Below are positions 1 through 5,923 of a DNA stretch of 7,208 bases, one piece after another; position 1 is the stretch's first letter; every line of letters begins with the position of its first letter. The stretch is from the NCBI GenBank assembly GCA_019348475.1, contig JAHWJJ010000235.1, positions 1 to 7,208 on the forward strand, given 5' to 3'. This DNA is from Gemmatimonadota bacterium. Its GTDB lineage: Bacteria > Gemmatimonadota > Gemmatimonadetes > Longimicrobiales > Longimicrobiaceae. The position numbers were made by a program, and so were the translations under genes. The notes below the pieces were generated by a model, which saw only the letters and a list, made by a program, of their open reading frames with translations, was not told where the DNA came from and did not search any database.

Positions 1-32
1 GGGTCGCCAGCCGTCGCGAGGAACGAGCGAAA

Positions 33-64
33 GGCCTGGCGGGGGAGAGGGCCCCCGCCAGGTC
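33..64. terminator. GC-rich hairpin, probable terminator of an upstream gene
   Basis: Positions 35-45 pair perfectly with 52-62 (11 bp), extended by a G-T wobble (34/63) and a G-C pair (33/64), around the loop AGAGGG. No T-run follows, so this is not a textbook intrinsic terminator. A stem of this strength, placed before the next gene's ribosome binding site, is most simply the 3' end signal of a gene lying left of the window. The rest of 1-131 shows no supportable gene. Confidence 0.5.
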
Positions 65-131
65 AGGTGGCCGGCGGCTTGCGCGTTGTCTCCCAGGCGC
101 GGCGTCTGGCTCGCGGGGCCGACCATTAGCC

Positions 132-140
132 GGAGAGGGG
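132..140 (+). promoter_or_regulatory. Ribosome binding site for the exported protein at 144
   Basis: A GGAG core followed by a G-run (GGAGAGGGG) lies directly upstream of the ATG at 144, at normal spacing. It supports this start over the overlapping frame that opens at 86. Confidence 0.6.
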
Positions 141-143
141 GCG

Positions 144-968
144 ATGGCAGCAGGCACACGGATCGGCTGGTTGCGCGCGGCGGCCGCGGCCGGGCTGCTG
201 CTGGCCGCGCGTCCCGCGCCGCTGGGGGCGTGCTCGTTAATCCCGCTGTGGTGGGTGCGCGACCCGGCGGGCCCGGCGCTGGTGCTGCAGGCGCTGCCGG
301 ACAGCGCGTACGTGGGCAACTTCATCCCGCGGCGCTACGATCCCGACACGTTTGAGGCCACGGCGGACTCCGCCCGGGAACGGCGCGTGTACGCGCAGGT
401 GTTCCGCGTGCGGCAGGTGGTGGCCCGCGGCCAGGGGCTGCCGCGTGGGGTGCGGCGCGGAGCGCGCGTGGTGGTGGTGGACTGGGACCTGAGCGCGTCG
501 TGCGGCGCGCTGGCGCCCCGGCAGGCGCGGTTCGTTCCGCCCGGGCACCTGGCGTTCGTCCGGCCGGCGACACGTTCCGTGGGGGCTGGGGCAGAGGGCG
601 TGTGGATGGCGCAGGGGGCGCGCTCGCGGCGGCCGGTGCTGGAGATCAGCCCGTGGCAAGGCGCGTACGCACCGTGGTACTTTCGACACCGGGGCACGCG
701 CAGCTGGATCCGGCGGCTGTTCAGGCCCCGGCCGATGACGGTGCAGGAATACGCGCGGATGTACGCCGCCATGCCGGCGCGGGAGCAGTGGCTGCGCGAC
801 CCCGACGCGGCCGCCCGCCGCGTGACCCGCTGGGCCGAGGCCAACCGGCGCCTGGTCCGCCGGGAACCCGCCCGCAGGATGCTGCAGTACCTGCCGCACA
901 CCGTCGATCAGATGCAAAGGCAGGCGGAGGAGGCGAGCGCCGCGCGGCGTCGGCGGCGGAACCGCTGA
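144..968 (+). CDS. Exported protein of unknown function, possible lipoprotein
   Basis: I do not recognise this 274-residue protein. Residues 1-29 form a signal peptide: Arg residues at 6 and 11, a hydrophobic run at 12-22, then LGAC ending at Cys30. This fits a lipobox, so the mature protein may be lipid-anchored. Alternatively Cys30 may be the first half of a disulphide with Cys117 in an SCG motif. The order of parts is an N-terminal Cys after the signal, a strand-rich middle with VVVVDW, then SCG and about ten residues later PPGHLAFVRP. This loosely resembles secreted NTR/TIMP-like domains, but that is a weak shape argument with no catalytic motif behind it. The C-terminal third is Arg/Ala-rich and probably helical, ending in a run of Arg residues. 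A good ribosome binding site precedes the ATG. The gene stands alone. Confidence 0.8.
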   Translation: MAAGTRIGWLRAAAAAGLLLAARPAPLGACSLIPLWWVRDPAGPALVLQALPDSAYVGNFIPRRYDPDTFEATADSARERRVYAQVFRVRQVVARGQGLPRGVRRGARVVVVDWDLSASCGALAPRQARFVPPGHLAFVRPATRSVGAGAEGVWMAQGARSRRPVLEISPWQGAYAPWYFRHRGTRSWIRRLFRPRPMTVQEYARMYAAMPAREQWLRDPDAAARRVTRWAEANRRLVRREPARRMLQYLPHTVDQMQRQAEEASAARRRRRNR

Positions 969-1098
969 GGGGGTGCGGCTTCCGCGAGCCGGAAAGCGCC
1001 ATCACGAGCGGGCTCGAAGCGGGTGGCGGCGACGCCTTCGGCGGTCACACTATGGCGCATAACGGGTTGGCCGCCTAATCTTCGGGGTGTACGAAGCG

Positions 1099-1104
1099 TA
1101 TATT
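1099..1104 (+). promoter_or_regulatory. Possible -10 element upstream of TPR-A
   Basis: TATATT stands out in GC-rich sequence 22 bases before the ATG at 1127. Transcription would start near 1111 and leave a leader of about 16 bases. No convincing -35 is visible at normal spacing, and no Shine-Dalgarno sequence lies between here and the ATG. A very short leader or near-leaderless mRNA would explain both. Confidence 0.35.
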
Positions 1105-1126
1105 CTGCTCTGCCTCCCGCCGCCGA

Positions 1127-2413
1127 ATGACGAACCGCCTGAGAGGAATACACCCGCGGCTGGTGCCGCGCGCGCCCGACCCGCGGCCCTCGCTGGCCCT
1201 GCTCCCCGCCCTGCGCGACGTGGGCGACGACTTCGCGTGGGCCGTGTGGTACGCGGTGTGGCGCGTGCGCGGCGAGGACGGCGCCGAAGCGTCCGCCACC
1301 CGCGAGGCGCTGGACCGCTTCGATGCCGCGCTGGGGTGCGTGCCGCAGCTGGACGAGCCGCTGCGGACGGTGGCCGACTACCTGCGCGGCATCGGCCCTC
1401 GCGCCGACGCGGCGGACGCGCTGCTGCGCGTCTCGGAGTGGGCGCTGGAGCGCGGCGCCGACGAGCCGGCCATCCAGTGCGCCGAGGCCGCCGCCGCCCT
1501 GGTGCCCGAAAGCGCGCGCCGTGCGCTGGCGGCCGGCCGCGCCAACCGCATCTTCAGCCAGGCGGCCCGCGCGGCGCTCTACTACGAGCGGGCCATGACC
1601 CTCGCGCGCCTGCGCCGGCAGTGGCGCACCTACGTCCGCGCGCACGTGGGCCTGGGGCAGGTAAAGAAGGCGCTAGGCGAGCCTGCGGCGGCACGGGCGC
1701 ATTACTACACGGCAGCGCGGGCCGCGCGAAGCCTGTCAGGCGAGAAGTGGCTTGCCGCGCAGACCCGGCACGACCTGCTGGTACTCGCGGCAGAGGAAGG
1801 CGCTTTCGACGAGGCCCTCCGCCATGCGCGGCAGGCACTGGAATGGTATCCACGCCATCACTCCCGCCTTCCCGCACTGGTGCACGACTTTGGATTTCTG
1901 CTGATGCGCCTCCATTTATACGCTCCGGCCGTGCCGTTGCTGGCGAGCGTGATGCGCGCGTCCATCCCACCGCAGGATCAGGTGATTGGATGGAGCACGC
2001 TGGCGCGCGCAGCCGCGGGCACCGCAGACGAGTCCGGTTACCGTGCGGCCGCCGAGGAAGTACTCCGCCGCGTGGGTCTATTCGACGTACACGCGGCGGC
2101 GGCCTTCGAAAACCTGGCGTTCGGCGCTCACCTGTTGGAGCTCTGGGAACTGGCGGAGCAGTACGCAACGCGCAGCATCGAGATCTCGACCACGAAGGCG
2201 CAGAACGAATCCTTGAACAACGCCCGCCGTGTGCTGACGGCCACCCACGCGAAGGCGGTACTCTCCCATCGGAGTGTGGATGCCGAGCGGCTTCGCGGGC
2301 CAGTCGCCGATCTGTCACGGGAGATGGCCAGCCGGCTTGCCGCATGGCGCGGATCCACCTGGAAGCGCAAGCACCAGTACGGACCCGAACGCTGGAAATC
2401 CTCCCAGGCTTAG
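1127..2413 (+). CDS. TPR-A: tetratricopeptide-like helical repeat protein
   Basis: This 428-residue, Ala/Arg/Leu-rich, all-helical protein has no signal peptide or membrane segment, so it is probably cytoplasmic. TPR-like helix pairs with the usual small-residue spacing are visible at about residues 131-164, 168-201 and 208-241. More degenerate helices run to about 370. The last 50 residues are charged and not repeat-like. TPR arrays bind peptides or protein partners. No enzyme motif and no helix-turn-helix domain is evident, so the partner is unknown. It is paralogous to the protein at 3095-4315: residues 146-201 align without gaps to residues 171-226 there, with 21 of 56 identical by hand count. 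The 3' half of the gene has clearly lower G+C (55% in sampled lines) than the 5' half (75%). The ATG lacks a visible Shine-Dalgarno. A much longer overlapping frame from 1087 gives Pro/Arg/Gly-rich nonsense and was rejected. The stop overlaps that of the convergent lipoprotein gene. Confidence 0.85.
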   Translation: MTNRLRGIHPRLVPRAPDPRPSLALLPALRDVGDDFAWAVWYAVWRVRGEDGAEASATREALDRFDAALGCVPQLDEPLRTVADYLRGIGPRADAADALLRVSEWALERGADEPAIQCAEAAAALVPESARRALAAGRANRIFSQAARAALYYERAMTLARLRRQWRTYVRAHVGLGQVKKALGEPAAARAHYYTAARAARSLSGEKWLAAQTRHDLLVLAAEEGAFDEALRHARQALEWYPRHHSRLPALVHDFGFLLMRLHLYAPAVPLLASVMRASIPPQDQVIGWSTLARAAAGTADESGYRAAAEEVLRRVGLFDVHAAAAFENLAFGAHLLELWELAEQYATRSIEISTTKAQNESLNNARRVLTATHAKAVLSHRSVDAERLRGPVADLSREMASRLAAWRGSTWKRKHQYGPERWKSSQA

Positions 2414-2652
2414 TTTCCCGAGCCCATCCCGTACCCGCCGCGGGCGGTGCTGTCGCCTGACGTCGTGGTCGATGTCGTGGTCAGCGGCGCGTCCTCGTCC
2501 TCTGCGCGGTTTCCGGAGCCGATCGTATAGCCGCCATCGTAGGATGCGCCGGCGGGGTGGGCGCGGGTGTCGCCGCGGGTGGGGAGCTCGGCGCAGGCGG
2601 CGATCAGGGTGCACAGCAGGAGCGCGGCGGGGAGCAGGCGATGGCTCATCAT
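2410..2652 (-). CDS. Small lipoprotein with two GGYxxGSGN repeats
   Basis: This is an 80-residue protein starting at ATG 2652 (a second ATG follows at once at 2649). Residues 3-19 form a lipoprotein signal: His/Arg, a hydrophobic core, then IAAC with the lipidated Cys at 20. The mature 61 residues are polar and disordered-looking. GGYTIGSGN occupies residues 40-48, then comes an acidic and Thr/Ser-rich spacer (50-69), then GGYGMGSGN at 72-80, which is the exact C-terminus. I know no named family. The repeat at the free end suggests a recognition tag, processed peptide or display motif, which is inference. The frame runs open upstream to 2835, but those residues look non-coding and would bury the signal peptide, so the 2652 start is preferred. 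No clear Shine-Dalgarno is seen. A TACAAT -10 candidate lies 63-68 bases upstream. The gene is convergent with TPR-A, sharing four bases, and divergent from TPR-B. Confidence 0.72.
   Translation of the reverse strand: MMSHRLLPAALLLCTLIAACAELPTRGDTRAHPAGASYDGGYTIGSGNRAEDEDAPLTTTSTTTSGDSTARGGYGMGSGN
2413..2535 (-). repeat. Pair of coding repeats for GGYxxGSGN
   Basis: Nonapeptide units are encoded at 2509-2535 and 2413-2439 on the minus strand, 96 bases apart. Seven of nine residues are identical. The DNA of the two copies has drifted, so the peptide rather than the DNA appears to be conserved. A 9-base direct repeat, GTCGTGGTC, at 2462-2470 and 2474-2482 underlies the Thr-rich spacer. Confidence 0.7.
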
Positions 2653-2714
2653 GGGGACCCGTGGTGGTTGTGGGACTGGAAGCGTGAGCGCCGGGCGGCC
2701 GCCCGGCTGTATAT

Positions 2715-2720
2715 ATTGTA
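2715..2720 (-). promoter_or_regulatory. Likely -10 box (TACAAT) of the lipoprotein gene
   Basis: Read on the minus strand, TACAAT matches the sigma-70 -10 consensus at five of six positions and is continuous with the AT-rich sequence TATATAC. The leader to the ATG at 2652 would be about 55 bases. No -35 match is present at 16-18 bp spacing, which suggests an activator-dependent or weak promoter. Confidence 0.45.
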
Positions 2721-2728
2721 CATTCTCA

Positions 2729-2738
2729 CACACGTGTG
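2729..2738. promoter_or_regulatory. Perfect palindrome CACACGTGTG, candidate operator
   Basis: This 10-bp perfect inverted repeat lies just upstream of the TACAAT box on the minus strand, within the spacer and towards the -35 region. That is a typical place for a dimeric regulator to bind. No regulator gene is identifiable in the window, so the role is inferred from position and symmetry only. Confidence 0.3.
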
Positions 2739-2899
2739 CCGCCACTCCACGCGGCCAAACGCCTGACGTGCGCCACGAAGCCGCCAGCGGGTGAACACCT
2801 GACGCATTCGGAACGCGGGTGCGGACAGTCCACACGCGCCCCCAGGCGGATGCAGATCATCCTCCCCCTCCACGTCGGTATCACGCCGTAGCAGCGAAT

Positions 2900-2913
2900 C
2901 CGCGGGCCCGCGG
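2900..2913. repeat. 14-bp perfect palindrome
   Basis: CCGCGGGCCCGCGG is fully self-complementary. It has no loop, so it is more likely a protein-binding or chance GC palindrome than a terminator. An 11-base segment of it and its right flank, GCCCGCGGCGC (2906-2916), recurs at 2936-2946. In sequence this rich in G+C a chance origin is quite possible. Confidence 0.35.
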
Positions 2914-3078
2914 CGCCGGGCAACAGGGCGGGGGAGCCCGCGGCGCGCCGGACGCGACGGGCACGGCGGCCCACCCTCACCCAATCCGCCTCTCCTCATG
3001 ACTTTTCCGCTTCCGGCCCGGAGGGCACCTTGGCCGTTCACGTCGTGCATTTCGTCCGGAAAAAGGTGCGCGGGACCA

Positions 3079-3084
3079 GAGGAG
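3079..3084 (+). promoter_or_regulatory. Ribosome binding site for TPR-B
   Basis: AGAGGAG, with GGAG at 3081-3084, ends 10 bases before the ATG at 3095. It fixes this start and contrasts with TPR-A, which has no such site. Confidence 0.65.
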
Positions 3085-3094
3085 CGGCGGATCA

Positions 3095-4315
3095 ATGGCC
3101 CATCCAGAAAAGGGACGGAAGGGACGCCGGGGCGCGGGCAAGCGGCGGGGAACGCACCGGCCCTGGTGCCTGCCGCCCGCGGTGACCCGCGAGCCGGGCG
3201 AGACGCTGGAGGGGGTGTACGTGCTGGACGAGTTCCCGGCGCAGCTGTCGCTGGCGCTGTGGACGGCGCTGCGCGACGTGTCGCTGTGGGCCGCCACTCC
3301 CGAGGAGCGGCGGACGGCCCTGTTCTCGCCCAACGCCGAGGCCCGCCGCCGCGAGTACGCCGCGCAGACGCGGCTGGAGCCCGCGCTTGACCTGGCGCTG
3401 GGCACGCTGGCCACGGTGGTCTCGCACGCGGCGCAGGCCAGCGCGCCGGTGGTGACGCTGATGTGCCTGGAAGTGTCGCGATGGGCGCGCGGCAAGGGGG
3501 GGATGGGGACGGCGGTCTCGTTCGCGCAGGCGGCCGCGCTGGCCTCGCCCGAAGACCCGGCGCCGGCTCTGGAGGTGGGGCGGCTGGCGCTGGAGTGGGG
3601 GCGGCCCGCGCGCGCGGAGACCTGGCTGCGGCGGTCCATCGGGCTGGCCCGTCGCGCCAAGGAGTGGGAGAGCTACGGCGGCGCCTGCGTGGTGCTGGGC
3701 GAGATCTACCTGCGCGCCGAGCGGCTGCAGGCGGCGGAGCGCTACTACCTGTACGCGGCGCGCGTGGCCCGCCGGCAGCAGCTGCGCCTGGTTCGCGCCG
3801 AGGCCATGCACGGGCTGATGCGCGTGCGCATGGCGGCCGGCGGCGACCTGGAGGCGGCGGAGCGGTTCGCGCAGCTGGCGCAGCGCGCGTACGGCCGCGC
3901 CCACCCGCGCGCGGCCGACCTGCTGCACGACATGACGCACCTGATGGTGCGCCGCGGCGAGTGGGACCGCGCCGTCCCCGCGCTGCGGCGGCAGCTGGCG
4001 GTGTTCAGCGACCCTGGGCTGCGCATGGTGTGCCACGCGCTGCTGGCCCACGCCGCCGCCGCCCTTGGCGACGCGCGCACCTACGAGATGAGCTGGAAGG
4101 AAGCCTGGAACCTGCAGGACCGCCCCGGCACCGCCCCCCACCTCCCCACCGCCCTGGTCCACCTGGGCAAAGCCGCCGCCCTGGTCCACGACTGGCTCCG
4201 CGTCCAGCAGACCGTTCGCGCCTTCAACGAGCTTCCCCCCGCGCGCCGGCGCGGCGCGGTGGCGGCGGCGGCGGCGGAGCTGGCGGGGCTGGTGAATACC
4301 TTCCGTACGCGATAA
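3095..4315 (+). CDS. TPR-B: tetratricopeptide-like helical repeat protein, paralogue of TPR-A
   Basis: The protein has 406 residues, is probably cytoplasmic, and shows no signal or membrane segment. Residues 1-22 are a strongly basic tail (repeated Lys/Arg/Gly). TPR-like helix pairs are clearest at about 156-189, 193-226 and 233-266, with weaker helices up to about 375. The C-terminus has an Ala-rich helix (388-398) encoded by five GGC units. The match to TPR-A runs through most of both proteins. Shared landmarks include LAL..ALRDV near the N-terminus, VS.WA, the repeat block at 171-226, and a later LxHD motif (LLHD here, LVHD in TPR-A) followed by AVP. No catalytic or DNA-binding motif is visible. 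Its role is unknown; a peptide- or protein-binding scaffold is the family-based expectation. G+C is near 80% in sampled lines, uniform and host-like, unlike the 3' half of TPR-A. Confidence 0.87.
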   Translation: MAHPEKGRKGRRGAGKRRGTHRPWCLPPAVTREPGETLEGVYVLDEFPAQLSLALWTALRDVSLWAATPEERRTALFSPNAEARRREYAAQTRLEPALDLALGTLATVVSHAAQASAPVVTLMCLEVSRWARGKGGMGTAVSFAQAAALASPEDPAPALEVGRLALEWGRPARAETWLRRSIGLARRAKEWESYGGACVVLGEIYLRAERLQAAERYYLYAARVARRQQLRLVRAEAMHGLMRVRMAAGGDLEAAERFAQLAQRAYGRAHPRAADLLHDMTHLMVRRGEWDRAVPALRRQLAVFSDPGLRMVCHALLAHAAAALGDARTYEMSWKEAWNLQDRPGTAPHLPTALVHLGKAAALVHDWLRVQQTVRAFNELPPARRRGAVAAAAAELAGLVNTFRTR

Positions 4316-4554
4316 CGCGCCCTCCTCTTTGTTTCCCGCCTTAGGTTTCCTCAGGATCCGACCCTGACAGCGCGGATTCCCCTGATCCGGGTCCGGGCCG
4401 CTCTGCATACTCACATCACGGATCGAGCTCTCCCCTCTTAGGGCTATGCCGGAAGATCTTGCGATCGCCCCGCGCGTGGCGTAATCTGGTATCCTCCCGC
4501 TCGCATTGCGACTGGCCACGAGCAAAGTGGTCGAGGGCTGTCGGATGAGGTGGT
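4316..4554. other. Intergenic leader of the acquired islet, possible -10 at 4490-4495
   Basis: No gene is visible in these 239 bases, and base composition drops from the flanking level. TATCCT at 4490-4495 could be a -10 for the downstream Nudix/HNH unit but has no matching -35. TAATCT occurs eight bases before it (4482-4487). The same hexamer lies upstream of TPR-A at 1076-1081, which may be chance. No clear terminator follows TPR-B. Confidence 0.3.
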
Positions 4555-5007
4555 TTGTTTCCGAGCACATCTTTTACCCGGACCGTGTCATCTCTTCACC
4601 GCGGCGGAGACTCATCCTCGGGACCCAAGCCGCCTGTCGTAGCCGCAGTTATTGAGCGCGACGGATGCGTGCTTATTTGCCGACGTCCTGCAGAGAAGCA
4701 GCACGGCGGATTATGGGAATTCCCCGGCGGAAAGCTCCACGAGGACGAATCAATTTCAGAGGCGGTGGCCCGGGAATTAGCGGAAGAACTTGCTGTCCAG
4801 ACCACGGACGTCGGCGAAGTACTCTTCTCGCGTATTGATGCGCGTAGCGGCTTTGAAATTCTATTTCTCCGCGCCTCGATTAAGGGTGAGCCCGTCGCGC
4901 TCGAACATTCCGCAATCATGTGGTGTGATCCCGCTCAGTTGCTGTCGTATCCACTCGCCCCCAGCGATCACGCCTTTGTATCCTTCTTCCTCCTCAAAGA
5001 CGCCTAA
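4555..5007 (+). CDS. Nudix hydrolase, MutT/NudG type
   Basis: This enzyme is predicted to hydrolyse nucleoside triphosphates (8-oxo-dGTP, or oxidised/methylated cytidine nucleotides in the NudG branch) to the monophosphate and pyrophosphate. The protein has 150 residues from the TTG at 4555. It shows WEFPGGK (54-60) and a Nudix box starting at Gly59, with Glu65, Arg73-Glu74 and Glu77-Glu78, the magnesium-binding set. The usual Gly near the end of the box is Ala80. A C-terminal PLAPSD motif (133-138) matches the MutT-type tail. The start is uncertain: TTG 4555 follows a GGATGAGG stretch, while GTG 4585 would give a 140-residue protein nearer the usual length. Residues before about 25 add nothing recognisable. 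The stop overlaps the start of the SRA-HNH gene by one base, so the two are almost certainly co-translated. G+C near 57% in a sampled line points to acquisition. Confidence 0.9.
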   Translation: MFPSTSFTRTVSSLHRGGDSSSGPKPPVVAAVIERDGCVLICRRPAEKQHGGLWEFPGGKLHEDESISEAVARELAEELAVQTTDVGEVLFSRIDARSGFEILFLRASIKGEPVALEHSAIMWCDPAQLLSYPLAPSDHAFVSFFLLKDA

Positions 5008-5852
5008 TGCTCGCGTTCGTCCCTGGCAAGACGTATCGCCGCCTCGATATCCATGCGAACGTGGGCGGCCAGCAGCAAGGCGGCATCAGCACGCCGAGCG
5101 GACATCCGCTGATTCTCCTGTTCACGGGAGATCAGGGCTCGCTCTACGGCTATTCTGATGGTTTTCAAGCGGACGGCACCTTTTGGTACACGGGAGAGGG
5201 ACAAGTTGGTGACATGGCAATGGTCCGAGGAAATCGTGCAATAGAGAATCATCGAGAATCGGGCAAATCTCTGCACTTGTTTGAGTACGTCGCTCGCGGA
5301 ACTGTCCAGTATGTCGGGCAAGCATCTTACATCAGCCATCATGAAGAAGTCGCGCCTGACCGTAACGGAGAGCCGCGGCGCGTCATTGTCTTCGAGTTGT
5401 CCGTAGACACTCACGAAGCGGGAGTTCCTGACCTGCCGACTGGCGGCGCGCCCGTAGGCATGCCGCAGCTATGGCGGCAGCCCATTGAGGAGCTTAGGAC
5501 GGCAGCATTCACCCAGGAGAGCACCGACGTTCGTCCGACGGAGAGAAAGGCGAACACGTACTTCCGCAGCGAACTCATCAAAGTTTACGTGCTACGGCGG
5601 TCGGCAGGTCGCTGTGAAGGGTGTGGAGATCCGGCACCGTTCCCCACTCCCAAAGGAACGCCCTACCTCGAGCCGCATCATCTACGCAGACGGGCCGACA
5701 ACGGTCCTGATCACCCGCTATGGGTGATCGCCCTGTGCCCAAATTGCCATGCGAGAGTGCACTACGGCGCGGATGGGCACGACTATAACGTGCACCTTGC
5801 TGATCGTGTCGCAGCCATCGAAAACTCTGACCTTTGCACCGCTCCTTTGTGA
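5007..5852 (+). CDS. SRA-HNH endonuclease, modified-DNA-dependent (type IV) restriction enzyme
   Basis: The predicted role is cleavage of foreign DNA carrying modified cytosine. The protein has 281 residues. An N-terminal SRA-like domain spans about 7-132, with GKTYRR, IHANVGGQQQGGI, a YSDG motif (49-52), YTGEGQVGDM (61-70), GNRAI and GKSLHLFE. This set is typical of the SRA domain in ScoMcrA-like proteins, which reads modified cytosine. After a linker (about 133-185), an HNH/ββα-metal domain follows: CxxC at 203-206, EPHH at 222-225, then LCPNCHARVH at 243-252 with the second CxxC. The zinc-type knuckle is complete. The position usually held by the middle Asn (five before Cys244) is Trp239. 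There is no room for the sulphur-binding domain found in full ScoMcrA, so this is the compact SRA-HNH form, as in TagI. ATG 5007 overlaps the Nudix stop in TAATG. Sampled G+C is about 53%. Confidence 0.88.
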   Translation: MLAFVPGKTYRRLDIHANVGGQQQGGISTPSGHPLILLFTGDQGSLYGYSDGFQADGTFWYTGEGQVGDMAMVRGNRAIENHRESGKSLHLFEYVARGTVQYVGQASYISHHEEVAPDRNGEPRRVIVFELSVDTHEAGVPDLPTGGAPVGMPQLWRQPIEELRTAAFTQESTDVRPTERKANTYFRSELIKVYVLRRSAGRCEGCGDPAPFPTPKGTPYLEPHHLRRRADNGPDHPLWVIALCPNCHARVHYGADGHDYNVHLADRVAAIENSDLCTAPL

Positions 5853-5923
5853 CCGTGGATCGCACACCGGCCACATGCGACGGCAGGATCTGGAATTGAC
5901 TCGGGCGTAAGATCCTCGTCGTT

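Larger units (their letters stand above)
2653..3094. other. Divergent intergenic region between the lipoprotein and TPR-B
   Basis: I see no credible gene in these 442 bases; frames open here are GC-driven and Arg/Pro-rich. The region contains an AT-rich island at 2710-2727 with the lipoprotein's likely promoter, a 10-bp palindrome beside it (2729-2738), a 14-bp palindrome (2900-2913) and the TPR-B ribosome binding site. It is large enough to carry separate promoters for both divergent genes, but no firm plus-strand promoter for TPR-B could be picked. Confidence 0.5.

Noticed and set aside
969..1080. Possible terminator hairpins after the first gene
   Set aside because: Only short, bulged stems can be drawn (around 975-998 and 1031-1047), with no T-run, so nothing firm is claimed.
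1087..2460. 457-codon plus-strand frame overlapping TPR-A
   Set aside because: It is longer than TPR-A's frame but its translation is Arg/Gly/Pro-rich without helices or motifs. The TPR-A frame gives clear repeats and a paralogue downstream, so this is a GC-driven shadow.
4261..4277. GGC trinucleotide repeat at the end of TPR-B
   Set aside because: Five units encoding an Ala-rich helix are common in coding DNA of this composition and do not suggest a phase-variable tract, since any change stays in frame.
3092..4570. 492-codon minus-strand frame opposite TPR-B
   Set aside because: Its translation is dominated by Gln, His, Arg and Gly with no motif. It mirrors the TPR-B codon pattern.
4545..4655. 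36-codon ORF from ATG 4545 overlapping the Nudix N-terminus
   Set aside because: It has an ATG but stops soon inside the Nudix gene in another frame. It is too short and lacks any motif to call a leader peptide, though it is a conceivable upstream ORF.
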